DNA from: Elusimicrobiota bacterium | GTDB lineage: Bacteria; Elusimicrobiota; Elusimicrobia; UBA1565; UBA9628 | Assembly (NCBI GenBank): GCA_027451985.1 | Contig: DAIDHS010000007.1 | Span: 18,152-82,151, forward strand | Length of the DNA: 64,000 bases | Direction: 5' to 3' | Part shown: positions 33,739 to 41,641 of the stretch, piece after piece | Layout: each line of letters starts with the position of its first letter | Position numbering within the stretch: position 1 is the first letter of the stretch | The notes under the pieces: model-generated | The model's database searches: none | The model's input: the letters and a program-made list of their open reading frames with translations, nothing else | Told to the model about the DNA's origin: nothing | Made by a program: the position numbers and the translations under genes

Positions 33739-33941
33739 CGCGCCGCGCGCTTTCGCCCATCGCCTTCATTTTCGCCCTGGGCGCCAAAGAGTTGTGGCGC
33801 CGGGTTTCCAAGCCTCCGGGCGCTCTAGGCCGTCACGCGCTTGTCATCCGGAATTGACCCCGCCGCTATGGGTCCGGACCGGCGGCCCGTGATATCCTGT
33901 CCTTGATGCTCAATCAACCGTCCGTCTGGAGGAATCAACCC

Positions 33942-34448
33942 ATGACCAAGAAAATCGCCGTTCTCTTCTCCGCTTTGTCGCTTTTGCCCGCGCTCGCCGC
34001 GGCCCAAAACCTGAATTGGAACAACGACCCGGTCGCCCAGTTCAAAACCCAGCTTTCCGCCGCCCGGCCCGCCGCGGCCCCATCCGGCGCCGCAGCCCAG
34101 GATTTCCAGCTCTACGGCCAAGCCCTCGACGGCCAGTTCGTGAGCGTCCCTTACTGCAAGCTCGAACCGACCGGCGGCAAGGTCAGCTTGACCCTCGACA
34201 AGGAAGGCCACGTGGGCGCGCTCTTCTCGGACGCGAACGGAGAGACCGTGCGCTTTAGCTTCCCCGTCCTTGCGGTTTCCAACGGCAGCATTCTCTACGA
34301 CAATCTCGTCATCGGCACGGTCTCCGGCAACCAGCCGCGCTTGAATCCCGCTTATTCGCTGAACATCCAGTACGGCGGGGCCATCGACTCCTGCACCGGC
34401 GCCGATCGCGTCGTGACCAGAGTCTTCATCCAGGGCCCGGCGCAGTAG
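33942..34448 (+). CDS. Secreted protein of unknown function
   Basis: 168 residues. ATG 33942 is preceded by TGGAGG with 9-base spacing and starts a signal peptide (KKIAVLFSALSLLPALAAAQ). The mature part is beta-rich with one disulfide-capable pair (CKLEPTGGKVSLTL ... DSCTGADRVVTRVF). The mature N-terminus NLNWNNDPVAQFKTQL resembles that of the clan-CD-like protein at 3675. No family recognised. Confidence 0.6.
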   Translation: MTKKIAVLFSALSLLPALAAAQNLNWNNDPVAQFKTQLSAARPAAAPSGAAAQDFQLYGQALDGQFVSVPYCKLEPTGGKVSLTLDKEGHVGALFSDANGETVRFSFPVLAVSNGSILYDNLVIGTVSGNQPRLNPAYSLNIQYGGAIDSCTGADRVVTRVFIQGPAQ

Positions 34449-34479
34449 TCTAGAGGGCTCGGCGCAAAGGCCGCCGCGC

Positions 34480-35682
34480 TTAGCGGTCGGACGAGGTTCC
34501 CGAATAGCGGGAGGCCAGGGCGGCGTAACCCGGCAGGCCGCGGACCGCGCCGAAGTCCGATTCCACTTTCGACAAAACCAGGTAGCGGCGCAGGTCAGCC
34601 TGCGAGGGCGCGGTCTCGAAGCTCCACTTGAGCTGGCCTAAGGACTGGGCGGTCCGGCCCAGCACCGCGTCCGCCAAGGCCAGCTGGTAGTGCGCTTCGG
34701 CGTCGAAAGGCATGAGGGAAACGGCTTTCTTAAAATCCGCCGCGGCAAGCGCGGTGAGCCCAAGACTCCGGTGGCACAGGCCGATTTGGCCCTCGACGAG
34801 AGCCCGGCGCCCGCGGCCCAGAACCTCCGCTTGAGTGTCGAGCTTAAGCGCCTTCTGATAGGCGCCGAGCGCCTCGGCGTAGCTCCCGGCGCTAAAAGCC
34901 TGGTCTCCGGCCGCGACGCGGGCCAAGACCGCACGCTCGTCGGGGCTGATGGACGGCGGGGGAAGAGCGATGGCGGCCGCCCGATTGCCCAAGGAGTCGT
35001 GCAGCGCGCCGTCCCCCTCGGCCTGCGTTCCGGAGCCGCCTTGTCCCAACAGCGGGGAAAGCACCGCGTTGTCCGCCATGGAGGAGAACAGATCGCTCGA
35101 ACGGATGAGCTTGACCAAATCGGCCCGATGCCCGGCGTTCTGGGCGCGCTTCAAGCTCAAGGCCAGGTTCGCCTTGGCTCTCTCGATGTCCTGCATCAGG
35201 AAACGCAGCCGCGCGGCGTAGAGGGGGATCAGGAAATTATCGGGCGCGGCCTCGATGCCCCTCTCGAAAGACTTCAAGGCGGCGGCGTTTTGCCCCAAGC
35301 ATTCGTAGGAAAGCGCCTGGGTGAAGTAAAGTTCGTAGGGCTTGGCCACGCTCAAAAGCGTCGGATCGAGCGCGAAAACCTTCTTGTAGGCCGCCACGGT
35401 CTCCCGGGCGTCCTTTTTATCGGCGGCCTCGGGGTTGCCGCCGGCGAATCCTTTCTGATAATAGGCGTAGCCCATGAGGAAATACGCCGCGCTGTTGCGG
35501 GGCTCCGCCCGGATGGTTTTCCGGAAATCGGCGACGGCGCGCGCATAGTCCTTCGCGTCCATGGCGGACATGCCGCGCTTGAAGGCGGGAGAGGCGGCCC
35601 GGGAGGGCGCGGCGCTCAAAACGAGCAGGGAAAAAGCCAGCCCCGCCGCGAGATAGCCCTCGAGTTTTTTGCTCACGTTCAT
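34480..35682 (-). CDS. Secreted TPR-repeat protein
   Basis: 400 residues from ATG 35682, which gives a signal sequence (LEGYLAAGLAFSLLVLSAAPSRA). TPR motifs are clear in the first half (FKRGMSAMDAKDYARAVADFRKTIRAEPRNSAAYFLMGYAYYQ; SYECLGQNAAALKSFERGIEAAPDN) and second half (AGSYAEALGAYQKALKLDTQ; LTALAAADFKKAVSLMPFDAEAHYQLALADAVLG). It likely scaffolds a periplasmic complex. Convergent with 33942; no obvious partner in the region. Confidence 0.85.
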   Translation of the reverse strand: MNVSKKLEGYLAAGLAFSLLVLSAAPSRAASPAFKRGMSAMDAKDYARAVADFRKTIRAEPRNSAAYFLMGYAYYQKGFAGGNPEAADKKDARETVAAYKKVFALDPTLLSVAKPYELYFTQALSYECLGQNAAALKSFERGIEAAPDNFLIPLYAARLRFLMQDIERAKANLALSLKRAQNAGHRADLVKLIRSSDLFSSMADNAVLSPLLGQGGSGTQAEGDGALHDSLGNRAAAIALPPPSISPDERAVLARVAAGDQAFSAGSYAEALGAYQKALKLDTQAEVLGRGRRALVEGQIGLCHRSLGLTALAAADFKKAVSLMPFDAEAHYQLALADAVLGRTAQSLGQLKWSFETAPSQADLRRYLVLSKVESDFGAVRGLPGYAALASRYSGTSSDR

Positions 35683-35784
35683 GAGTGTAGCCGGATTGGG
35701 CGCGCCGGACAAGTCCTGCGAGACCCAAGCAGGCTTAGGCCCTAAGGCCCAAGCGCTCCGCGCAAACAGCGCGACGCGGGCGGC

Positions 35785-35895
35785 CTAGAAGCAGGCCGAA
35801 GCGACGCCGGCCCAGAAGCCCAGCGCGAACAAGGCGCCGAAGAACAGCGCCAGCATCGCGACCGGGCTCATGGAGTTCGCAAGTTTCCTAGCCAT
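35785..35895 (-). CDS. Small single-helix membrane protein (36 aa)
   Basis: A short basic head (MARKLANS) precedes one hydrophobic helix (VAMLALFFGALFALGFW) and a C-terminal AGVASACF. An internal ATG at 35871 would give 28 residues. No good Shine-Dalgarno is present before either start, so translation is uncertain, but the positive-inside layout fits a genuine small membrane protein. Confidence 0.4.
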   Translation of the reverse strand: MARKLANSMSPVAMLALFFGALFALGFWAGVASACF

Positions 35896-36002
35896 AGCGG
35901 AAGTATGGAATCCGGCCTCCTGAAGAAAAAGAGGCGAAAGGCCCGGAAAGTTCTAGGTCCAAAAGCCCGGAGACCGCGGAACGGAACGCGGCGGCGAATT
36001 GA

Positions 36003-36008
36003 TATAAT
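36003..36008 (+). promoter_or_regulatory. -10 element of tRNA-His (TATAAT)
   Basis: TATAAT ends 9 bases before the mature tRNA 5' end, within TTGATATAATGGG. No good -35 is visible. Confidence 0.5.
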
Positions 36009-36017
36009 GGGTCGTTC

Positions 36018-36095
36018 GGTGGCTGTAGCTCAGCTGGTTAGAGCGCCTGGCTGTGAACCAGGAGGTCGGGGGTTCAAGTCCCCTCAGTCACCCCA
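36018..36095 (+). tRNA. tRNA-His (anticodon GTG)
   Basis: Includes the extra 5' G (36018) opposite C73, typical of tRNA-His, and encoded CCA. Acceptor GTGGCTG pairs with CAGTCAC (one G-T pair). Anticodon stem CCTGG/CCAGG encloses CTGTGAA, so the anticodon is GTG. D arm and T arm (GGGGGTTCAAGTCCCCT) are canonical. Confidence 0.96.
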
Positions 36096-36125
36096 TTTTT
36101 ATTCGCGGCGCATCGCTTGCGATTC

Positions 36126-36416
36126 ATGGAAATAAAACTCATCGACAAGCCCATACCCCTCTCGGATGTCGCGGCCATGGCCGAAGCCCAGTTCGGAGAG
36201 ATGATCAAGGCGACGGTCGACGTCGAGCGGAAAATGCTGGCCCTGGGCGGCGATCTTCACAGCGACGAGGAAGCGCTTCTCCTGGAAGGCGAGCGTGTCG
36301 AATTCGACTCCATGATCAACGTGCGCCCGTCGCAAAACAACCGTTCGCGCGGCGTTGAGGACCCAAAAATACGGGAGCGTATCTTGGGTATCGTCAAGTC
36401 TCTCATCTCTTCCTAA
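36126..36416 (+). CDS. DUF5674 family protein
   Basis: 96 residues from ATG 36126 (a TTG nine bases earlier is possible). The family pattern is visible throughout: MEIKLIDKPIPLSDVAAMAEAQFG, ALGGDLHSDEEALLLEGE, EFDSMINVRPSQNNRSRGVEDP. The function is unknown; the acidic and NNRSRGVEDP motifs are highly conserved in relatives and suggest binding. First gene of a compact cassette ending with acetate kinase; the next gene begins 5 bases later. Confidence 0.85.
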   Translation: MEIKLIDKPIPLSDVAAMAEAQFGEMIKATVDVERKMLALGGDLHSDEEALLLEGERVEFDSMINVRPSQNNRSRGVEDPKIRERILGIVKSLISS

Positions 36417-36420
36417 ACCC

Positions 36421-36693
36421 GTGCCTGCCCAACACTCCGATTTAGCCGCCAGCGGACGCTGGCAAACCATGTCCTTGGCCGCCCAATTGGGAAACGTGGG
36501 CAGCGAGGTCAGCCGGGCGCTCGAGCTTTTGGATTTCACCATTGAAGACCCCCGCTGGAGGCGCCGATTGAAAGAGCTCACGCGCGCGCGCGAACTTCTG
36601 TGCGACGCCTGGCTGGGGGGCTTGGAATACCGCTCCGACTTCGAAGGATTGAACCGCTACTTCTTCCATTTCGCCGTGGCAGCCAGGAAATGA
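36421..36693 (+). CDS. Small helical conserved protein
   Basis: 90 residues from GTG 36421. The sequence (WQTMSLAAQLGNVGSEVSRALELL, RRRLKELTRARELLCDAWLGG, FEGLNRYFFHFAVAAR) is purely helical and resembles a family of small four-helix-bundle-like proteins found in many bacteria without known role. It overlaps the next gene (ATGA) and follows DUF5674 by 4 bases, so all are coexpressed. Confidence 0.65.
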   Translation: MPAQHSDLAASGRWQTMSLAAQLGNVGSEVSRALELLDFTIEDPRWRRRLKELTRARELLCDAWLGGLEYRSDFEGLNRYFFHFAVAARK

Positions 36694-37676
36694 TTTCGGC
36701 GGAATTGAAGCTTGCCGCGCCCGCGCGCTATTTTCCGCTCGATAAGGGAGTCTACGAGGTCGCGCCGGGGCTGCGGCCGCTGGGGACGCCCTTCGGCAAC
36801 GGCGCGGCCGACGGCCTGGTCTTTCAAATCGACCGCGAGTACGCGGCCTTTCGGGAAAACAAGTCGGCCTGCCGCGCCGAGCGCCTCTCGAAGTACTACG
36901 TGGAGAGCGGGTTCCGGCCCGAAATCGCGGGCCGCGTCGCCAAGTTCATGGCGGACAAGCTCGTTTCGGAGCACCCGCAGTGGTTTTCCTGGATTCCGAG
37001 CGAGCCGCGGCGGCTCGCCTGCGCCTTGACCGGGGAAACTCTTGTCTTCACGCCCGATTTTGAGCTCGCCCGCGTCGATGGCTCCGCGTTTTCTCCGGCC
37101 TACGCCTCGGCCTTCGACGCCTTGTGCTGCCAGGTCCAGGAGGACGTCGCGGTCGTGACGGCCGACGAGGCCGGAGCGGACCGCCTGCGCGCCCTGCACC
37201 TGTGCAGCCCCGGATATTGGGCCGCGGAGGAGAAAATCGGGAAAAACTTCTTCGCCATCCACGCGCCGGTGCCGGGCATCGAAAAAGTCAACGCCGCGTC
37301 CTCCGCCATCGTGCGCATGATGATCGAGCGCGGGCCCTTCGTGCGCTTCGTGTGGGGATTCACCACCGACCGGCGGCTCAACCACCATCCCGAGCCGCCG
37401 CCGGGGATTTCTGAAAGCGAGTGGCGCGGGCGCGACTTCCCGGCCAAGCCCTTCACCTTGAGGGTCGAACGCCAGCTCACCTGGGGTCTGCCGGAAATAA
37501 ATTCGGCGCTCTTCTTCATCCGGGTTTACTACCTCGACGGCGCGTCCATCCGCGCCAATCCCAAGGAACGCGCGCTTTTGCGCTCGTCCCTGGCGTCTTT
37601 GTCCGCGGAGAGCCGGCGCTACAAAGGCGTCGAAGGCAAACTCGACGCCATCCTCGCCTGGCTCGGCGCTCCATGA
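36690..37676 (+). CDS. DUF3445 haem-dependent oxidative N-demethylase-like protein
   Basis: 328 residues from ATG 36690, overlapping the previous stop. Family signatures: [10 protein letters not shown] (about residue 150), [28 protein letters not shown] (about 170-197), [16 protein letters not shown] and [26 protein letters not shown] near the C-terminus. DUF3445 members bind haem and some demethylate small amines such as dimethylamine. An oxygen-dependent enzyme in an acetate-kinase cassette is unexpected; the reaction here cannot be assigned. Confidence 0.8.
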   Translation: MISAELKLAAPARYFPLDKGVYEVAPGLRPLGTPFGNGAADGLVFQIDREYAAFRENKSACRAERLSKYYVESGFRPEIAGRVAKFMADKLVSEHPQWFSWIPSEPRRLACALTGETLVFTPDFELARVDGSAFSPAYASAFDALCCQVQEDVAVVTADEAGADRLRALHLCSPGYWAAEEKIGKNFFAIHAPVPGIEKVNAASSAIVRMMIERGPFVRFVWGFTTDRRLNHHPEPPPGISESEWRGRDFPAKPFTLRVERQLTWGLPEINSALFFIRVYYLDGASIRANPKERALLRSSLASLSAESRRYKGVEGKLDAILAWLGAP

Positions 37677-38923
37677 ACATCCTGGTCCTCAACTGCGGCT
37701 CATCCTCCGTCAAGTTCCAGATTATCGCGACCGACGCGGCCCGCATCGAAGCGAACCAAGACCGCTGCCTGGCGCACGGGCTCATCGAACGCGTGGGCAG
37801 CCTCTCGCTCATCACCCTGCAGGCCGGGGACAAGCCGCCCGTGAAGGAAGACGCGCCGCTGCGCGACTACCGCCAAGCCATCGAGCGCATCGTGCGCTGG
37901 GCGGTCTCGCCCGAGTCCGGCATCGAGGGCGTCTCCTCCGTCTCCGACATCCACGCGATCGGCCACCGCGTGGCTCACGGCGGGGAAAAGTTCAGGGCCT
38001 CCACGCTCATCGACGAGGACACCATCGCGGGCATCGAGGACTGCATCGAGCTCGCGCCCCTGCACAACCCTGCCAACTTGAAGGGAATCCGGGCCGCGCG
38101 GGAGATTTTCGGCCCGGGCGTGCCGCAGGCCGCGGTCTTCGACACCGCGTTCCACGCCACCATGCCGGAAACCTCGCACCTCTACGCCATTCCCTACCAT
38201 TTCTACCGCCGCTACAAGATTCGCCGCTACGGCTTCCACGGCACGTCGCACCGCTACATCGCCTACCGCTACCGCCTCCTGCGCGGCATCACGCCGGACA
38301 AGGTCAACCTCATCAGCCTGCACCTGGGAAACGGATGCTCCGCCTGCGCGATTAAAAACGGCGCGTCCTTGAACACGTCCATGGGCTTTACGCCGCTCGA
38401 GGGGCTCATGATGGGCACGCGCTCCGGGGACATCGATGCGTCCATCGTCGAATACCTGGCGCACAAGGAGGGGATGTCCGTTTCCGAAATCGTCACCATG
38501 CTCAACAAGCAATCGGGACTTTTAGGCGTTTCGGGCCTGACCAGCGACATGCGCGAGCTTTTGGAGGAGGAGAAGGAAAACGGCGACCGGCGCGCCAAGC
38601 TCGCCGTCGACATGTTCTGCGCCAGCGTCCGGCGCTATATCGGCGCCTACTACGCCGAGATGGGGGGCGCCGACGCCGTGGTCTTCACCGGCGGCATCGG
38701 CGAGCGCTCGCCCGAAATCCGCCGGCGCATCTGCCGGGGCCTGGAGTGCCTGGGCCTGCGCCTGGATCAGACGCGCAACGAGGCCGCGGCCTGCGGCCAA
38801 AGCGGACTCATCTCCCTCGACTCCTCGGCCCTTAAAGCCTACGTCATTCCCACCAACGAAGAACTGCTCATCGCCCGCGACGCCTACCGCGCCATCACGG
38901 CGGCCCCGGCCGCCGGCCGTTAG
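37673..38923 (+). CDS. ackA: Acetate kinase
   Basis: 416 residues from ATG 37673, overlapping the DUF3445 stop. Signature blocks: [14 protein letters not shown] (N-terminus), [30 protein letters not shown] and [41 protein letters not shown] and [12 protein letters not shown]. Converts acetyl phosphate and ADP to acetate and ATP, the ATP-yielding step of fermentation. Phosphotransacetylase is not adjacent. Universal stress and FNR-like genes downstream support anaerobic physiology. Confidence 0.97.
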   Translation: MNILVLNCGSSSVKFQIIATDAARIEANQDRCLAHGLIERVGSLSLITLQAGDKPPVKEDAPLRDYRQAIERIVRWAVSPESGIEGVSSVSDIHAIGHRVAHGGEKFRASTLIDEDTIAGIEDCIELAPLHNPANLKGIRAAREIFGPGVPQAAVFDTAFHATMPETSHLYAIPYHFYRRYKIRRYGFHGTSHRYIAYRYRLLRGITPDKVNLISLHLGNGCSACAIKNGASLNTSMGFTPLEGLMMGTRSGDIDASIVEYLAHKEGMSVSEIVTMLNKQSGLLGVSGLTSDMRELLEEEKENGDRRAKLAVDMFCASVRRYIGAYYAEMGGADAVVFTGGIGERSPEIRRRICRGLECLGLRLDQTRNEAAACGQSGLISLDSSALKAYVIPTNEELLIARDAYRAITAAPAAGR

Positions 38924-38990
38924 GCCGGTCCGTTGCGTTAACTAGGAAACGGAAGCTGGCGCTCGCCGTTCGCGCAGGGGAGGCAGGATT

Positions 38991-39875
38991 ATGATTAAAT
39001 TTCCGCCGCAAAAACTGCTGGTCGCCGCGGACACCTCGGAGCCGTCCTTGGCCGCGCTCCAATCGGCCAAGTTCCTAGCCCGCCGCTTGGACGCCGCCTT
39101 GGACGTGGTCTACGTCCACGAAGTGTTGACCGACGCCTACGTCTTGAGCTCCGACTACGGCCTGACCACCGTGCCCAACATTTCCGCCCAAGTCGAGGAT
39201 TTCCGCAAATGGCGCGAGGAAAAGCTCCGCAAGCTCATCGGCACGATGGCGGCCGGACGCCTGAAAGTCCGCTCCGTGATCGGACCGCCCGCCCCGGTGC
39301 TCTCCGATTTGGCCAAACGCGGCGCGGCGGACATGATCGTGACGGGCACCCACGGCTACGCGGGCATGGACCGGGTCTTCTTCGGCTCCGTGGCCGAGGC
39401 CGTGCTGCGCAAATCGGACGTCCCCGTCCTGACCGTGCACCAAGGCAAAAATCTCTCCAAGCTCTCGCGCATCCTGGTGCCCTACAACATGACCCACTAC
39501 GCCGGCCGGGCTCTGGTCTACGCGCTGAGCCTGGCCCGCGCCGTCAACGCCCGCTTGGACGTCCTCTACGTCGCGCTGCCGGGCGAGCGGCGCGAAGGGG
39601 CCTCGGCCGCCCTGGGACGGAGCCTGGAAGCCCTGCTTGGGCAAAAGGCCGGGGGCATCCTGCGCGCGGAGGTCCTGCAGGGCAACCCGCGCCGCGTCAT
39701 CCTGGAGCGCGCCGAGACGGGCGGCTACGACTTGGTCGTCTTGTCCGCGCACCGCACGCGGCTTCTGGCCGACATCGTGCTCGGCTCCACCGTCGAGCGG
39801 GTGCTGCGGCACTGCACCGTCCCGGTGCTGGGCATCCCATCCTTCGAGCCGGTTCCGCGCAAAAAGGGAATTTGA
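38991..39875 (+). CDS. Tandem-domain universal stress protein
   Basis: 294 residues comprising two UspA folds. The first starts QKLLVAADTSEPSLAALQSAKF and holds the nucleotide motif VTGTHGYAGMDRVFFGSVAEAVLRKSDVPVLTV; the second starts LSRILVPYNMTHYAGRALVYAL and ends LVVLSAHRTRLLADIVLGSTVERVLRHCTVPVLGI. Both keep the G-x2-G-x9-G(S/T) type ATP-binding loop in part. Located between ackA and the FNR-like regulator, as is common for usp genes induced by oxygen limitation. Confidence 0.92.
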   Translation: MIKFPPQKLLVAADTSEPSLAALQSAKFLARRLDAALDVVYVHEVLTDAYVLSSDYGLTTVPNISAQVEDFRKWREEKLRKLIGTMAAGRLKVRSVIGPPAPVLSDLAKRGAADMIVTGTHGYAGMDRVFFGSVAEAVLRKSDVPVLTVHQGKNLSKLSRILVPYNMTHYAGRALVYALSLARAVNARLDVLYVALPGERREGASAALGRSLEALLGQKAGGILRAEVLQGNPRRVILERAETGGYDLVVLSAHRTRLLADIVLGSTVERVLRHCTVPVLGIPSFEPVPRKKGI

Positions 39876-39919
39876 TATAATTCCCCCGTCGTCAATTAAC
39901 GTCGGCGGAGCGTCGTTTC

Positions 39920-40624
39920 ATGGCTTTTTCGAAGCGGGAAGCACCCAATTGCGAGTGGTGCCGCCACAAGTCCAACTGCCTCTACAGCCTCCTGGGCGCC
40001 AAGGACGCCAAGCAAGCCTGGCGCGAAATGCGCGTGGCCAACCCGTTCAAGTCCGGCGAGGTGATTTTCCACGAGGGCACGCCGCCCATCGGCGTCTACG
40101 TGGTGTGCACCGGGCGCATCAAGGTCTACAAATCGAGCCGCGCGGGGCACCAGCTCATCACGCGCATCGAGTCTCCAGGAGACCTGCTCGGGCACATCAC
40201 GCTTTTGGCCAAGGACGGCGGCTACACGGGCACGGCCGAGGCCTTGGAGCCTAGCGTCGTCTCCTTGGTCGACGAGAAGACCTTCATCGACTTCTTGGCC
40301 CGCTTCCCCGAATCTTCCCGCGCGCTCCTGCGCGAGGTGGCGCGCGACGTGCGCCGGGGGGAGAACAAGGCGCGCGACATCGCGTTCAAGCCCGCGCGCG
40401 GCCGCATGGCCGACACGCTCTTGCGCTTGAAGCGCCCCGGCAAGCCGGGCGTCATCCACGGCTTCAAGCGGCGGGACCTGGCCGAGATGTCGGGCTTGAC
40501 CATCGAGACCACCGTGCGCCTGCTCAAGGACTTCGAGAGCCGCGGCCTCATCCGGAAGAAGGAAAAAGACCTCCTCGTCCTCAACGAGGATCAGCTGCTC
40601 TCCCTCTCCAGCGCGACTTCCTAG
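39920..40624 (+). CDS. CRP/FNR-family regulator, FNR-like with incomplete cluster ligands
   Basis: 234 residues. A CX2CX5C motif at Cys11, Cys14 and Cys20 matches the spacing of the N-terminal [4Fe-4S] ligands in FNR. The cyclic-nucleotide-binding-type barrel follows (residues 40-130), dimer helix, and winged helix with DLAEMSGLTIETTVRLLKDFE. At the position of FNR's fourth ligand (Cys122) this protein has Ser (EPSVVSLVDE); Cys63 is a possible substitute. The recognition helix keeps Glu and Arg of FNR but has Val for Ser212. A perfect FNR box lies just downstream, in front of the next gene. TATAAT at 39876 may be the -10 of this gene. Confidence 0.85.
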   Translation: MAFSKREAPNCEWCRHKSNCLYSLLGAKDAKQAWREMRVANPFKSGEVIFHEGTPPIGVYVVCTGRIKVYKSSRAGHQLITRIESPGDLLGHITLLAKDGGYTGTAEALEPSVVSLVDEKTFIDFLARFPESSRALLREVARDVRRGENKARDIAFKPARGRMADTLLRLKRPGKPGVIHGFKRRDLAEMSGLTIETTVRLLKDFESRGLIRKKEKDLLVLNEDQLLSLSSATS

Positions 40625-40651
40625 CCCTCCGATACGGCCAATCCGGATCAA

Positions 40652-40665
40652 TTGATCTGGATCAA
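40652..40665. promoter_or_regulatory. Perfect FNR box TTGAT-N4-ATCAA
   Basis: TTGATCTGGATCAA matches the E. coli FNR consensus at all ten defined positions. It lies between the FNR-like gene and the small Cys-rich gene, 89 bases before ATG 40754. If TACACT (40712-40717) is the -10 element, the box centre is near -65, resembling a class I activator site. Confidence 0.8.
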
Positions 40666-40753
40666 CTCCTCACCTTGACCGGCCTCCTGCCGGACCCGCC
40701 CAGGTCATAGCTACACTATCTTTGGATTTAAAGGAAAGTTAAGGAGAAACGCA

Positions 40754-40978
40754 ATGCTGAACCTGATTCTGATGCTGGCTTTGAGCCCCGTTCATTCCGC
40801 CAAGGTCGCGCAAGTCGTGCACACCTGCCAGTGGCCGCACCGCTGCGAGAGCGTGGCCCAGGTCGTGCAGACCTGCCAATACCCCCACATCTGCGCCGAC
40901 AAGCAGAATTCCGCCTTGGCTTCTATCGTCTCAATCAGGCCCGGTTGCCCGGTTGGCCGCGTCTGCGCCCAGTCCTAA
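40754..40978 (+). CDS. Small secreted peptide with three CX5C motifs, FNR-box controlled
   Basis: 74 residues. AAGGAG lies 8-10 bases before ATG. Residues 1-15 are a signal-like segment (LNLILMLALSPVHSA). Then two 16-residue tandem repeats follow, VAQVVHTCQWPHRC and VAQVVQTCQYPHIC, and a third CPVGRVC near the C-terminus; every one is CX5C. The repeats differ at DNA level mainly at synonymous positions (GCG/GCC, CAA/CAG, CCG/CCC), evidence that the protein sequence is under selection. An FNR box is upstream and a strong terminator is 17 bases downstream, so the gene is an independent unit. I recognise no family. Metal binding, disulfides or a secreted peptide product are all possible. Confidence 0.7.
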   Translation: MLNLILMLALSPVHSAKVAQVVHTCQWPHRCESVAQVVQTCQYPHICADKQNSALASIVSIRPGCPVGRVCAQS

Positions 40979-40994
40979 GTCTCAGGCGGCGAAT

Positions 40995-41031
40995 AAAAAA
41001 AGCCTCCCGCTTTTGCGGGAGGCTTTTTTTT
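40995..41031 (+). terminator. Rho-independent terminator of the CX5C peptide gene
   Basis: Stem GCCTCCCGC (41002-41010... read as 41002-41010 region) pairs perfectly with GCGGGAGGC across a TTTT loop, followed by eight T; an A run precedes the stem, so it may act on both strands. Confidence 0.93.
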
Positions 41032-41072
41032 GCCCGTCCTAGCGGAGGGCTCAAAGAATGATTACAGCAGCT

Positions 41073-41355
41073 TTATTCTAAATGTTTTGATCGCCGATTT
41101 TGCCAAAGCGACCACAGATCGCGGGATCCGTGGATGAAGGCAATAATTCGGACGGCGTCATCTCCAATCCGATAAATCAGGCGGTAATTACAGACGAACA
41201 GTTCCCTGGTGTCAGCGTCGTTGATTTCCGGAACGACGCGCCAGCGCTTCACTGACCAGAACGGCGGCGTATTTTGGTGAATCCCTCGCGATATATTGCG
41301 CCGCGAGTTCGAGGTCTTCAACGGCGGCTTTGGCCCAAAGGATGCCTAGAGCCAC
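41073..41355 (-). pseudogene. Decayed RelE/ParE-type toxin gene
   Basis: From GTG 41355 one frame reads LWAKAAVEDLELAAQYIARDSP, the start of a ParE toxin, but it meets a stop; the rest (VVPEINDADTRELFVCNYRLIYRI, VRIIAFIHGSRDLW) continues in another frame. The intervening segment of about 20 codons expected in ParE is missing, so an internal deletion changed the frame. The C-terminal frame alone could encode an 82-residue product from 41321, but it would lack the N-terminal helices. Antitoxin gene directly upstream appears intact. Confidence 0.65.
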
Positions 41356-41528
41356 TTGGAGAGTTTTTTCTTGACCTCTTTCTGGCTCATGACGCGGCCT
41401 TCGCGAACATCCTTTAAACCGCGCTCAATCTTTTCCCGAACGTAGATGTGGTACTGAATATCCTCAAACGTGGAACTATTTGGAATTTTTTCGAGGATTT
41501 TCTGCACTTCTTTTTTGGCCGTTTTCAT
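41346..41528 (-). CDS. Antitoxin-like protein of a ParDE/RelBE-type locus
   Basis: 60 residues from ATG 41528; the frame extends to 41576 without a better start. Composition and length (TFEDIQYHIYVREKIERGLKDVREGRVMSQKEVKKKLSKWL) fit the addiction-module component family in which IxxGLxDxxxGRxxxxxEVxxxL is the hallmark. Its stop overlaps the start of the toxin remnant, the normal operon arrangement. With the toxin broken it may be a relic or protect against a homologous module. Confidence 0.75.
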   Translation of the reverse strand: MKTAKKEVQKILEKIPNSSTFEDIQYHIYVREKIERGLKDVREGRVMSQKEVKKKLSKWL

Positions 41529-41641
41529 GAGATTTAAGTATAGCAGACGAAACCGCTTGCCGCCACGTACCCGCAAAACGAGAGGCTGGAGGCTTAATAT
41601 TTTCGAGCGTATTCCGTGCTTGCCGACCTCGGTTACCGTTT

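Noticed and set aside
33587..33811. 74-codon minus-strand frame containing APDENRTRVSALKG
   Set aside because: This peptide is the well-known false translation of the antisense of tRNA-Glu sequence; here it covers attR.
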